Notes: generated from the sequence alone by a model not told the origin. DNA of 7,490 bases from Comamonadaceae bacterium (GCA_947374105.1 CANCAO010000071.1:1-7490), one strand, 5' to 3'. Shown: positions 1 through 6,902, counted from the first letter of the stretch. Numbers and translations are program-made.

Positions 1-312
1 CCGGATGACTATGAGAGCAGCGTGTTACAGCCATTTTTAGAGGTCATGGTGCAGGAAATTAGTCGTGCATTGCAGTTTTTCTTTACTAGCACGCCTCACA
101 ACAAGGTCGACTATGTGATGTTGGCTGGCGGTGCCGCTGCTTTAGCCGGTTTGACCGAAGCGGTGGAGCATCAGACCTCGTTTGCCTGTCGATTGTTGAA
201 TCCGTTCGAAGGTATGGAAATGGGTAGCGGGGTTCATCTGAAAAAAATGAAGCGCGAAGAATCCTCATATTTGACTTCTTGTGGGTTGGCCATGCGGAGG
301 TTTTTGCAGTGA
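1..312 (+). CDS. pilM: PilM, type IV pilus assembly actin-like ATPase (3' end only)
   Basis: This is the C-terminal 103 residues of the cytoplasmic FtsA/actin-like protein PilM; the gene begins before the window. PilM binds the short cytoplasmic tail of PilN and ties the inner-membrane alignment complex to the motor. The sequence shows the family's late nucleotide-pocket segment (YVMLAGGAAAL, around residues 37-47 of the fragment), the LNPFEGM segment typical of PilM ends, and a closing SCGLAMRRF helix like the family's ACGLALR motif. The reading frame is open from base 1 and ends at TGA 310-312, which overlaps the GTG start of pilN. The identification rests on these motifs plus the pilNOPQ genes directly downstream. 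The upstream part, with the main ATP-binding motifs, cannot be judged here. Confidence 0.93.
   Translation, partial: PDDYESSVLQPFLEVMVQEISRALQFFFTSTPHNKVDYVMLAGGAAALAGLTEAVEHQTSFACRLLNPFEGMEMGSGVHLKKMKREESSYLTSCGLAMRRFLQ
295..300 (+). promoter_or_regulatory. Ribosome binding site that fixes the pilN start
   Basis: CGGAGG lies 8 bases upstream of the GTG at 309 and inside the end of pilM. It is close to the consensus AGGAGG, and its spacing supports GTG 309 over the in-frame TTG at 279. Confidence 0.75.
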
Positions 313-935
313 TTCTGATCAACCTGTTGCCGCACCGAGCTGTTGCACGCAAAAAACGACAAGATGTTTTAAACCTGTCTTTGGCACTATCTGCATTGAT
401 CGGCGGTTTGATTTCAGGGGTGATTTTCCTGTGGTATCAAGGTCAAATCGATAGCCAGCAAGACCAGAATTTAATCCTGGAAAAGGAAATCAGGCTACTT
501 GATAGTCAGATTAAAGACATCGCGGGGCTTGAGGCTGAAATTACCGCACTGCGTGCTAGGCAGCAAGCGGTTGAGAATTTGCAAGCTGATCGGAATCTGC
601 CAGTACATCTGTTGACAGAGTTGGTCAATCAGCTTCCTGACGGCGTCTACATCAGCAGTATGAAGCAGGACAATCAAACTGTCATGCTTCAGGGCGTGGC
701 TCAGTCCAGTGAGCGTGTTTCAGAGCTCCTTCGGAACCTATCCGCTAATACCCCTTGGTTTGCAAAGCCTGAATTGATTGAAATCGTGGCTGGCAGCATA
801 ACTTTGGGCGCGCGCGATCAGCGACGAGTCGCCAATTTCAACATTCGTGTGCACCTCGTACGCTCTAGCGAGCTACAGAAAACTACCCAAGGTGTGGTTG
901 GGACCGCGGGCATCCCATCACCTGTAAATAAATAA
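309..935 (+). CDS. pilN: PilN, inner-membrane type IV pilus alignment protein
   Basis: PilN is a bitopic inner-membrane protein. Its N-terminal cytoplasmic tail binds PilM and its periplasmic part pairs with PilO. The 208-residue product begins MILINLLPHR, and INLLPHR (residues 4-10) is the conserved PilM-binding motif. A basic stretch (RKKR, 14-17) is followed by one membrane segment at about residues 21-43, a coiled coil at about 44-95 rich in Gln, Glu and Leu, and a compact alpha/beta domain at about 100-180 (LPDGVYISSM then VMLQGVAQS), as in the PilN family. I chose GTG 309 because it puts the motif at the extreme N terminus, overlaps the pilM stop as GTGA, and has a good Shine-Dalgarno sequence. 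An in-frame TTG at 279 would add ten residues without family support. The length is normal for the family. The gap to pilO is 12 bases. Confidence 0.95.
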   Translation: MILINLLPHRAVARKKRQDVLNLSLALSALIGGLISGVIFLWYQGQIDSQQDQNLILEKEIRLLDSQIKDIAGLEAEITALRARQQAVENLQADRNLPVHLLTELVNQLPDGVYISSMKQDNQTVMLQGVAQSSERVSELLRNLSANTPWFAKPELIEIVAGSITLGARDQRRVANFNIRVHLVRSSELQKTTQGVVGTAGIPSPVNK

Positions 936-947
936 CAGGGCTGCATC

Positions 948-1619
948 ATGGCAATCTCATTTTCCGCATCTAGCTTCGCTGAACTGAAAGAGCGGGTTCA
1001 AGGGCAATTCAGCAATTTGGACACCAAAAACCCTGCCACATGGCCAGCAGTGCCACGTAACGCACTGTTCATTTTGGTGGTTACTTTGGTGGTAATGGCA
1101 CTTTGGTTTTTATGGTTAAGCGGTTCAGATGAGGCGCTTGAGGCTGAGCGCACCAAAGAAACCCAGCTGCGTGAAAGTTATAAGACTAAATTAGTCAAGG
1201 CCGTGAATTTGGATGCACTCACCAAGCAGCGTGAACAAGTGCTGCAGTACGTTACTCAATTGGAAAAACAACTGCCCAGTAAAGCGGAAATGGATGCGTT
1301 GCTCTCAGACATTAACCAGGCCGGTCTCGGGCGAAGCTTGCAGTTTGAACTGTTTCGACCAGGTCAGGTCGAGGTTAAAGACTATTACGCTGAGTTGCCT
1401 ATTGCCGTGCGTGTTACAGGTCGTTATCACGATATTGGGGCTTTCGCAGCGGATATAGCCAATCTTTCTCGTATCGTGACGTTGAATAATTTGACCATCA
1501 TTCCCGGCAGGGATGGCGCTTTGAATCTGGACGCCACGGCAAAAACGTTCCGCTACTTGGCAACCGATGAAGTTTCCGCGCAGCGCAAAGCAACTACAGG
1601 CAAGGGCGGTGCGAAATGA
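948..1619 (+). CDS. pilO: PilO, inner-membrane type IV pilus alignment protein
   Basis: PilO is the partner of PilN: a bitopic inner-membrane protein whose periplasmic coiled coil and ferredoxin-like domain pair with PilN and contact PilP. The 223-residue product has a cytoplasmic N-terminal region of about 38 residues, a membrane segment at about 39-57 (ALFILVVTLVVMALWFLWL), a charged coiled coil to about residue 115, and the family's globular core. That core includes ELPIAVRVTGRYHDIGAF (149-166), the most recognisable PilO segment. The C-terminal tail is basic and low in complexity (KATTGKGGAK). AGGG at 937-940 lies 7 bases before the ATG and serves as ribosome binding site. The stop TGA at 1617-1619 overlaps the pilP start as ATGA, which implies coupled translation. 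Nothing essential looks missing. Confidence 0.95.
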   Translation: MAISFSASSFAELKERVQGQFSNLDTKNPATWPAVPRNALFILVVTLVVMALWFLWLSGSDEALEAERTKETQLRESYKTKLVKAVNLDALTKQREQVLQYVTQLEKQLPSKAEMDALLSDINQAGLGRSLQFELFRPGQVEVKDYYAELPIAVRVTGRYHDIGAFAADIANLSRIVTLNNLTIIPGRDGALNLDATAKTFRYLATDEVSAQRKATTGKGGAK

Positions 1620-2158
1620 GAGGGCACTCTTTTTTGACGATGGTGTTAATGCTTGTTGCATTGGTGGGGTGCAGCTCATCAAACGAGGATGAACTTCGAC
1701 AATGGCTAACCGAGCAAAGAAATCAAACCCAACCTCGAGTGACACCGCTCGCTGAGCCCAAGCAATTCAAGCCTGAATCGTATGCCCAAGCTGCATCGGT
1801 GGAGCCGTTTAGCAAAGAAAAACTGGCGCAAGCGCTCAAGCGTGATTCTGCCCAGACGTCTTCCAATGTGGCGTTAATTGCGCCTGAATTGGCTCGGCGC
1901 AAGGAAGCTTTGGAAGGCTATCCACTGGACACGATGGTAATGGTGGGTAGTCTTACAAAAGAAGGGCGTCCTGTGGCCTTGATCAAAGTCGATACTTTGC
2001 TGTATCAGGTTCGACCCGGTAGCTATCTCGGGCAAAACTACGGTCGTGTGATGAAAATCTCGGAAACTGAAATCACGCTGCGTGAAATTGTGCAAGACGC
2101 TGTAGGTGAGTGGGTTGAACGCCCCTTTTCCTTGCAATTGCAAGAGAGGTCGAAATGA
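1616..2158 (+). CDS. pilP: PilP, type IV pilus assembly lipoprotein
   Basis: PilP is a periplasmic lipoprotein that bridges the PilN/PilO complex of the inner membrane to the N0 domain of the PilQ secretin. The 180-residue product starts with a short signal peptide ending in the lipobox LVGC, with Cys19 as the lipidated residue, followed by SSSNEDELRQW. A Pro/Gln-rich, probably flexible linker runs to about residue 85 and includes a VEPFSKEKL segment common in the family. The beta-sandwich (homology-region) domain spans about 90-175 and shows YPLDTMVMVG, ALIKVDTLLYQVRPGSYLG and GEWVERP. AAGGG at 1602-1606 lies 9 bases before the start. The start overlaps the pilO stop and the stop overlaps the pilQ start, both as ATGA. 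Confidence 0.94.
   Translation: MRGHSFLTMVLMLVALVGCSSSNEDELRQWLTEQRNQTQPRVTPLAEPKQFKPESYAQAASVEPFSKEKLAQALKRDSAQTSSNVALIAPELARRKEALEGYPLDTMVMVGSLTKEGRPVALIKVDTLLYQVRPGSYLGQNYGRVMKISETEITLREIVQDAVGEWVERPFSLQLQERSK
2144..2149 (+). promoter_or_regulatory. pilQ ribosome binding site
   Basis: GAGAGG inside the 3' end of pilP lies 5 bases before ATG 2155. It supports that start over the later in-frame ATGs at 2167 and 2188, which would shorten the polar start of the signal peptide. Confidence 0.6.
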
Positions 2159-4308
2159 AAAATTCAATGGCTCAGAAGGCGAAATCTATGTGTCAGCGTG
2201 CTTTTCTTTCATTTGCCTTTGCTGTGGCGAGTGTCTCGTCTTATGCGCAAATCGCCATCGAATCTGTAACCGGATCCACCCAGGGAGGTGTTGAGGTGGT
2301 GAAGATTGACCTCTCACAAGCCCTGAGTGCATTACCGAGTAGTTTCTCAATTCAATCTCCAGCTCGGATTGCATTGGATTTTCCTGGTGTGTTCAATGCC
2401 ATGGGGCGGTCTACGGTCGATATCAATCAAGGCAACTTGAAGTCTGTCAACGTGGTGCAGGCGGGGGACAGAACGCGTGTGGTGGTAAACCTAAAGCAAG
2501 CCGCAAATTTCAAAGCTCAATTGCAGGGCAAATCTTTGGTGTTGGTATTGGATGCTGTAGTCGCTAAAAGTATTGAAGCTGTTGTGGCCCCCGTGTTTGC
2601 GGAAAATAAAAACAGGGACACCTTGCCGATCAAGGATCTGGATTTTCGGCGTGGATTGAATGGAGCGGGACGTGTCGTGGTGTCTTTGCCCAACAACCAA
2701 GTGGGTGTTGACATTCGCCAGAGCGGTCAGAAGCTGATTGTTGAGTTCATGAAGTCCACTTTGCCTGAAGGACTGAAGCGGCGATTGGATGTGGCGGATT
2801 TTGGAACACCGATCCAAAATGTAACCACATTCCAAGTGGGTGATCGTGTTCGAATGGTGATCGAGCCGCAAGGCACTTGGGCGCATAGCGCTTATCAGAG
2901 TGATGAGCAGTTTGTCGTGGAGGTTAAGCCTGTTCGGGTGGACGCAACCAAATTGACACAAGGGCAGGGCTATAACGGTCAGAAGTTGTCGCTCAATTTC
3001 CAAAACATAGAAGTTCGCTCTTTGTTGCAAGTGATAGCTGACTTCACGAATTTCAACATTGTGACGTCTGACTCAGTGTCCGGCGCAGTTACGTTGCGCT
3101 TGCAGGATGTGCCTTGGGATCAGGCCTTGGACATCATCATGCAGGCCAAAGGACTGGGCATGCGCAAAAACGGCACTGTGTTGTGGATTGCGCCTAAAGA
3201 TGAAATTATTGCCAAAGAAAAACTTGATCGTGAGTCGGTCGTGGCAATGGAGGGCCTGGAGCCACTAACAACTCAGTCCTTTACATTGAATTATGCAAAA
3301 GCGCTTGATGTTCAGCGTGGTCTGATGGGCGTTGGGTTGGTAGCTGTTCCTGGGGCGGGTGGGGCAGGCCCCTCATCGAGAATTCTGAGCCTTCGTGGAA
3401 GCGTGATTGCCGAAGCGCGAACCAACCAATTGTTTGTGACAGATATAGGCAGCAAACTTGAGCAAGTCCAGCAGCTTATTGCCAAAATTGACATTCCTGT
3501 GAGGCAAGTGTTGATTGAGGCTCGGATTGTGGAAGCCTCAGATACGTTTGGAAAATCTTTGGGTATCAAGCTGGGTGGTGCGGATTTGCGTGCTCAAAAT
3601 GGCGGCGATGGGGGTTACCAGCTTGGGGGGGGTAATAGCGTTGCTTTCGGAACGAGCTACGCCAATGCGGTTGCGACGAGTGGTGCGGGCGGGACGGTTG
3701 ACATGGCCAGTAATTTTGTGAATTTGCCAGCCGTCGGACAGGGGGGCTACAACCCGGCAACCTTTGCGCTGTCTATCTTTAGCTCAGCAGCCAATCGATT
3801 CTTGAATTTGGAGATATCTGCACTCGAAGCTGACGGTAAAGGCAAAGTGGTGTCAAGCCCGCGCGTGGTTACGGCCGATAAAGTCAAGGCCGTGATTGAG
3901 CAAGGAACTGAGTTGCCCTATCAAGTGGCTTCAGCCAGTGGTGCGACATCTATTGCGTTTCGTAAAGCTAACTTGATGTTAGAGGTCACGCCCCAGATCA
4001 CACCTGAAGGTAGCGTCATTCTGGAGCTGGACATTAATAAAGACACCGTGGGTCAGTCCACCGCAGCGGGTTTTGCCATCAACACCAAGCACGTTAAGAC
4101 CCAAGTGCTTGTCGAAAATGGCGGTACTGTCGTGATTGGTGGGATTTTCGAACTCACAGAAGTGACTGGCCAAACCAAAGTGCCGTTTTTGGGTGATTTA
4201 CCGGTGTTGGGTAATCTCTTCAGGAGTTCGTCGGTAACAAAGAACAAACAAGAGATGCTGATATTCATTACTCCAAAAATGATCGCTGATCGTGTTGCGG
4301 CTCAATAG
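2155..4308 (+). CDS. pilQ: PilQ, type IV pilus outer-membrane secretin
   Basis: PilQ forms the multimeric outer-membrane channel through which the pilus leaves and re-enters; in transformable species it also admits DNA. The 717-residue product has a Sec signal peptide with a hydrophobic core at about 16-28 and a likely cut after SYA (residue 31). It then shows two AMIN-type peptidoglycan-binding domains (about 35-130 and 157-257), an N0/STN domain (about 278-347, with NFQNIEVRSLLQVIADFTNF), an N1 secretin_N domain (about 374-448), and the secretin core (about 449-710). The core carries VLIEARIVE (452-460), LEADGKGKVVSSPRV, and the secretin signature VPFLGDLPVLGNLF (676-689). The length and order are those of a complete betaproteobacterial PilQ. 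A glycine-rich stretch at about 475-525 contains a G8 DNA tract. The start overlaps the pilP stop. No terminator is visible after the TAG. Confidence 0.97.
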   Translation: MKNSMAQKAKSMCQRAFLSFAFAVASVSSYAQIAIESVTGSTQGGVEVVKIDLSQALSALPSSFSIQSPARIALDFPGVFNAMGRSTVDINQGNLKSVNVVQAGDRTRVVVNLKQAANFKAQLQGKSLVLVLDAVVAKSIEAVVAPVFAENKNRDTLPIKDLDFRRGLNGAGRVVVSLPNNQVGVDIRQSGQKLIVEFMKSTLPEGLKRRLDVADFGTPIQNVTTFQVGDRVRMVIEPQGTWAHSAYQSDEQFVVEVKPVRVDATKLTQGQGYNGQKLSLNFQNIEVRSLLQVIADFTNFNIVTSDSVSGAVTLRLQDVPWDQALDIIMQAKGLGMRKNGTVLWIAPKDEIIAKEKLDRESVVAMEGLEPLTTQSFTLNYAKALDVQRGLMGVGLVAVPGAGGAGPSSRILSLRGSVIAEARTNQLFVTDIGSKLEQVQQLIAKIDIPVRQVLIEARIVEASDTFGKSLGIKLGGADLRAQNGGDGGYQLGGGNSVAFGTSYANAVATSGAGGTVDMASNFVNLPAVGQGGYNPATFALSIFSSAANRFLNLEISALEADGKGKVVSSPRVVTADKVKAVIEQGTELPYQVASASGATSIAFRKANLMLEVTPQITPEGSVILELDINKDTVGQSTAAGFAINTKHVKTQVLVENGGTVVIGGIFELTEVTGQTKVPFLGDLPVLGNLFRSSSVTKNKQEMLIFITPKMIADRVAAQ
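3625..3632 (+). repeat. G8 homopolymer inside pilQ
   Basis: Eight consecutive G bases encode Gly491-Gly493 (with the next T) in the glycine-rich part of the secretin core. They are followed directly by TAATAG, which is out of frame in the intact gene. Confidence 0.9.
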
Positions 4309-4347
4309 AGTCCAGTATTTCAAAATCTAGACAAGACGAGATAAATA
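4309..4347 (+). other. Short pilQ-lipoprotein intergenic gap
   Basis: This 39-base AT-rich spacer holds no clear inverted repeat with a T-run and no convincing -35/-10 pair. GACGAG at 4335-4340, one mismatch from GAGGAG and 7 bases before ATG 4348, is the likely ribosome binding site of the downstream lipoprotein gene. Read-through from the pil operon is the simplest interpretation. Confidence 0.5.
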
Positions 4348-6306
4348 ATGCGTAAATTACTGAAGAGCTTGGCGGCGGCTATTTTGGTGGCGTCCTTGGT
4401 GGCTTGTGGCGGCGGCGGGGGAAGTGCAGGGACAACGACAGGTAGTTCGGGCACCAGTGCTACTGCCGCTGCCGCTGCCGCCGCAGCGGCAAGCGCAATA
4501 CCTAAACTAACATTGGAATTGACGGACAGCGCGGGCACAGTTCAAGCCATAAACGCGGTGACAAGTGGGGGTTCTTTTTTCATCAGAGCGACTGTTGTGG
4601 ACGCTGCGGGTGTGGCGGTACCCAATACACTGGTCTCTTTAACAACGGATAGCACCATAGGAACACTGGCGTCCGCTGCGGTTTTGACTAATGCCGCTGG
4701 CGTGGGAAGAGTTCAAATTTCGCCAACCAGTTTGACAGTGGCCAATGCAGCGCAACTCTCAGCGCAAGCCACAGTCAACACTAAAGTTTTAACGGCCACT
4801 TTGAATTATCAAACCAGCGCAGCTAATGTCGCGATTGGGGTGGTAAGTGCGAGTCCTAACTCAATTTCAGCTTTGCAGTCGACTGCGGTGACCGCTAGTG
4901 TCTCTGTCAACGGCTTGGCTGCAACGGCGGGACAGGTCTCGGTTACATTTTCGGCCAGTTGTGGGACGTTTAGCCCTGCAACAGCGACTACCTCCAGCGC
5001 TGGCGTAGTCAATTCAACCTACCAATCAACATCGGGCTGTTCTGGTGCTGTGTCTGTCACGGCATCTGCCCCAGGTGCTAGTCCTTCAGTTGGGTCAATC
5101 ACGGTAGCTGCAGCTCAAGCGGCTAATATTCTGTTTAGCTCGGCAACACCAGCCTCGATTGTTGTTTCAAGTGCAACGGGCATCAAGCAATCAGCGATTA
5201 AATTCAAAGTAGTGGATGGCGGCGGTACTGGCATGGCTGGGCAAAGCGTCACGTTTAGTTTAGATGCCCAGTCCAGTGCGGCAGGTGTTACTTTCAACGT
5301 GGGCGGGGCGCTGACGGCTGCCAATCAAAGCGTATCCACCGATAGTTCTGGATTTGCGACTGTCATTATTCAGTCAGGCACCCTGCCGACGCCTGTGATT
5401 ATTAAAGGCTCATTGACAGCATCAATGCTTGCCTTCTCTTCGGGAATTGTGGTCACATCCGGCAAGGCTAGTCAGAATAACAGCTCATTGAGTGCGACCA
5501 AGCTGAACATTGAAGGGCTAAACTTCGACGGTGTGCAGACGGTATTGACGATGCGCGCCTCTGACCGACAAGGCAATCCCATCCCAGCCGGAACGGCCGT
5601 CACCTTTGTGGCTTCCCATGGCACCATTCAAGGCTCATGTCTAACGGATGCTAACTCTGGTTGTAGCGCGACATACACCAGTTCAGGGCAAAGACCTGCC
5701 AGTGGACTAGTGCAGATACTGGCCTATATGGATGGTGAAGAAAGCTTTGTGGATAGTAATGGAAATAACATATGGGAGAGCGGAGAAACCTTTTACGACA
5801 TGGGTGTCGCTTTTCGGGACGATAACAATAACGGCAGCAGTGACGTGGGTGAGCAGACTTACCCAGGTGGGCAATCGGGTAACGTGTCGTGTGCTTCCAA
5901 TCTTTTTGCATTCCCTTCGGTGACTAATACTTGCGACGGAACGTGGAGCAGCTCAATTCGTGTACGAAGGTCTTTGATTCTTGGTTTATCTCCTGCTTCA
6001 GCCAACATCACGCTTGTAGGCATCGCAACAAGTAATGGTTTTACTGTGAACATCGCAAGTTCTAGCAATCCAGCAGTTGGCATGTCTACAGGAAGTACAG
6101 TGTCGGCTTCAGTGGGGGCTGACCCTGCCGCCACTCCGAATTGTGCGGTGAAATCTGTTACACCGACTCAGATCCAAAATTCGGCCTTTGCTGGAAATCA
6201 CACGGTTCAACTTAACAATGGTTCCACTTGTTCTGGTGCAAGGATTGATGTGAAAGTGACGAGTTCCGCCGGTACAGATACCATAGTGGGCTTCCTTATC
6301 CCTTGA
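4348..6306 (+). CDS. Ig-like (Big_1-type) repeat outer-membrane lipoprotein of unknown function
   Basis: I do not recognise a named family member. The 652-residue product begins with a signal peptide and the lipobox LVAC, with Cys20 lipidated. Gly at +2, rather than Asp, fits outer-membrane sorting. A flexible linker of Gly, Ser, Thr and a nine-Ala run (40-48) follows. About four Ig-like domains come next, at roughly 51-158, 161-257, 261-374 and 379-570. Three of them (first, third and fourth) show the bacterial Ig-like pattern of D..G..V/I....V.F, and the first three have a later T...G.....V segment (for example [18 protein letters not shown] near 400). The fourth is interrupted by two EF-hand-like loops at 469-480 and 491-502. 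A C-terminal beta-rich segment ends in VGFLIP. Eight cysteines lie outside the lipobox. Such proteins are usually surface or periplasmic stalks or adhesins. Its place between pilQ and aroK, with no terminator and a TTGA overlap into aroK, suggests co-expression with the pilus genes. A pilus-related role is inference only. Confidence 0.85.
   Translation: MRKLLKSLAAAILVASLVACGGGGGSAGTTTGSSGTSATAAAAAAAAASAIPKLTLELTDSAGTVQAINAVTSGGSFFIRATVVDAAGVAVPNTLVSLTTDSTIGTLASAAVLTNAAGVGRVQISPTSLTVANAAQLSAQATVNTKVLTATLNYQTSAANVAIGVVSASPNSISALQSTAVTASVSVNGLAATAGQVSVTFSASCGTFSPATATTSSAGVVNSTYQSTSGCSGAVSVTASAPGASPSVGSITVAAAQAANILFSSATPASIVVSSATGIKQSAIKFKVVDGGGTGMAGQSVTFSLDAQSSAAGVTFNVGGALTAANQSVSTDSSGFATVIIQSGTLPTPVIIKGSLTASMLAFSSGIVVTSGKASQNNSSLSATKLNIEGLNFDGVQTVLTMRASDRQGNPIPAGTAVTFVASHGTIQGSCLTDANSGCSATYTSSGQRPASGLVQILAYMDGEESFVDSNGNNIWESGETFYDMGVAFRDDNNNGSSDVGEQTYPGGQSGNVSCASNLFAFPSVTNTCDGTWSSSIRVRRSLILGLSPASANITLVGIATSNGFTVNIASSSNPAVGMSTGSTVSASVGADPAATPNCAVKSVTPTQIQNSAFAGNHTVQLNNGSTCSGARIDVKVTSSAGTDTIVGFLIP
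4465..4491 (+). repeat. GCN-codon tract encoding nine alanines
   Basis: Nine consecutive alanine codons (Ala40-Ala48) lie just after the lipid-anchored Cys20 and the Gly/Ser/Thr linker. The first part is a partly regular GCC/GCT alternation and the later codons vary. The tract probably forms part of the tether between membrane and first Ig-like domain. Codon-unit gain or loss would stay in frame. Confidence 0.85.
5752..5853 (+). other. Two EF-hand-like calcium-loop motifs in the lipoprotein
   Basis: The loops are residues 469-480 ([12 protein letters not shown]) and 491-502 ([12 protein letters not shown]) of the lipoprotein. Both place Asp or Asn at loop positions 1, 3 and 5 and Glu at position 12. 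The second also has Gly at 6 and Asp at 9, the classic EF-loop arrangement; the first has Asn at 6 and Glu at 9. They are ten residues apart and have no obvious flanking EF helices, as in dockerin-type or other extracellular calcium loops. Calcium binding is inferred from the pattern. Confidence 0.6.
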
Positions 6307-6310
6307 TAGG
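6295..6310 (+). promoter_or_regulatory. Small hairpin over the aroK start codon
   Basis: Bases 6295-6300 (CTTATC) can pair with 6305-6310 (GATAGG), giving six pairs including one G-U, with a four-base CCTT loop. The loop and first stem base hold the TTG start of aroK, and the stop TGA of the lipoprotein gene also lies here. The stem is short and may be chance. Confidence 0.3.
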
Positions 6311-6836
6311 TCTCGTAAGTCTCATCGGCCTGCCCGGCTCCGGCAAATCCACAGTCGGGCGTCAACTCGCACGCCGCTTGCAACTGCCTTTTATTGACTC
6401 TGATCACTGGATTGAAGCTCAGCTGGGTTGCTCTATCCGCGAGTATTTCGAGCGAGAGGGCGAGGCCTCTTTCAGGGATGTTGAAGCGCAGGTGATTGAC
6501 GAGTTAACGCAAGGCCCGCCAGGAATTTTGTCCACCGGCGGGGGTACAGTATTACGGGCAGAGAATCGAACGAACTTGCAAACGCGTGGCAAGGTGATTT
6601 ATCTGAAGTCTTCCCCGGATGAGCTGTTTCGCCGATTACGGCATGACACCCAGCGGCCCCTGCTCCAAGTGGCCGACCCGCTTCAGCGATTGCGCGATCT
6701 TTATACGGTTCGTGACCCTTTATACCGGCAGACCGCGCATTTTGTGATTGAGACCGGGCGACCTTCCGTGGCCTCCTTGGTCAACATGATTTTGATGCAG
6801 CTTGAATTGGCTGGGGATATTCCCCAGGCGAACTGA
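6303..6836 (+). CDS. aroK: AroK, shikimate kinase
   Basis: Shikimate kinase phosphorylates shikimate to shikimate 3-phosphate with ATP in the cytoplasm, the fifth step of the chorismate pathway. The 177-residue product has the Walker A motif GLPGSGKST at 9-17 (Lys15), the shikimate-binding Asp34 in FIDSDHWIE, Arg58 in ASFRDVE, the glycine triplet GGG at 79-81, the lid Arg118 in TQRPLL, and Arg137 in VRDPLYR. Asp34, Arg58 and Gly79-81 fall at the family's usual numbers, supporting the chosen start. That start is TTG 6303, overlapping the lipoprotein stop as TTGA. No ATG or GTG is available in frame between the upstream stop at 6246 and the P-loop, and no strong ribosome binding site is visible; a weak GTGGG lies at 6286-6290. 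Coupled translation from the lipoprotein gene is therefore likely. The protein appears complete and functional. Confidence 0.95.
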   Translation: MIGLVSLIGLPGSGKSTVGRQLARRLQLPFIDSDHWIEAQLGCSIREYFEREGEASFRDVEAQVIDELTQGPPGILSTGGGTVLRAENRTNLQTRGKVIYLKSSPDELFRRLRHDTQRPLLQVADPLQRLRDLYTVRDPLYRQTAHFVIETGRPSVASLVNMILMQLELAGDIPQAN

Positions 6837-6852
6837 GGGGGAACACTCTCGC

Positions 6853-6897
6853 ATGTGTGTCACCTTTGTGTGGGCGGCTGATCAGCGAGTGGCCTAA
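6853..6897 (+). CDS. Possible 14-codon leader ORF between aroK and aroB
   Basis: The 66-base aroK-aroB gap holds an ATG-started ORF encoding [14 protein letters not shown] and ending with TAA five bases before the aroB ATG at 6903. GAGGGGGA at 6835-6842, overlapping the aroK stop, is a strong Shine-Dalgarno-like sequence 10 bases upstream. aroB itself has only a weak GAGTGG at 6887-6892. The ORF could be a translated leader that passes ribosomes on to aroB, or chance. The peptide has one Trp and one Phe, with no run of aromatic codons as in classical attenuation leaders. I recognise no family. Confidence 0.3.
   Translation: MCVTFVWAADQRVA
6877..6886 (+). repeat. 10-bp perfect palindrome in the aroK-aroB gap
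   Basis: GCTGATCAGC is a perfect inverted repeat. It does not extend into a longer stem and no T-run follows, so it is not a terminator. It may be a chance palindrome. Confidence 0.4.
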
Positions 6898-6902
6898 ACT
6901 CC

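Noticed and set aside
279..308. In-frame TTG at 279 as an upstream start for pilN
   Set aside because: It adds ten residues coded inside pilM and moves the INLLPHR motif away from the N terminus. GTG 309 has a well-spaced CGGAGG and the GTGA overlap.
1305..1745. Minus-strand ORF of 146 codons opposite pilO/pilP
   Set aside because: It is opposite two well-supported genes, its translation has no recognisable domain or family motif, and it spans their overlap.
2491..3030. Minus-strand ORF of 179 codons opposite pilQ
   Set aside because: The translation is rich in His, Gln and Arg with no domain pattern, as expected of the complement of a coding frame. pilQ fully explains this DNA.
4295..4326. 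Possible promoter (TTGCGG with an AT-rich -10) before the lipoprotein gene
   Set aside because: No -10 match occurs at 16-18 bases spacing; the nearest AT-rich hexamer (CAAAAT) is 20 bases away and poor.
4309..4347. Terminator after pilQ
   Set aside because: No GC-rich inverted repeat followed by T residues is present in the gap.
4320..4538. Minus-strand ORF with long Ala and Pro runs opposite the lipoprotein start
   Set aside because: Its Ala and Pro runs are simply the complement of the Ala and Gly codon tracts of the real gene.
5732..5923. Alternative-frame plus-strand ORF and the opposing minus-strand ORF in the EF-loop region
   Set aside because: Both lie inside the lipoprotein frame, and their products show no signal, domain or repeat. 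The lipoprotein frame carries clear motifs across the same bases.
6837..6902. Terminator between aroK and aroB
   Set aside because: The only palindrome is 10 bp centred on GATC without a loop or T-run, and aroB follows in the same direction.
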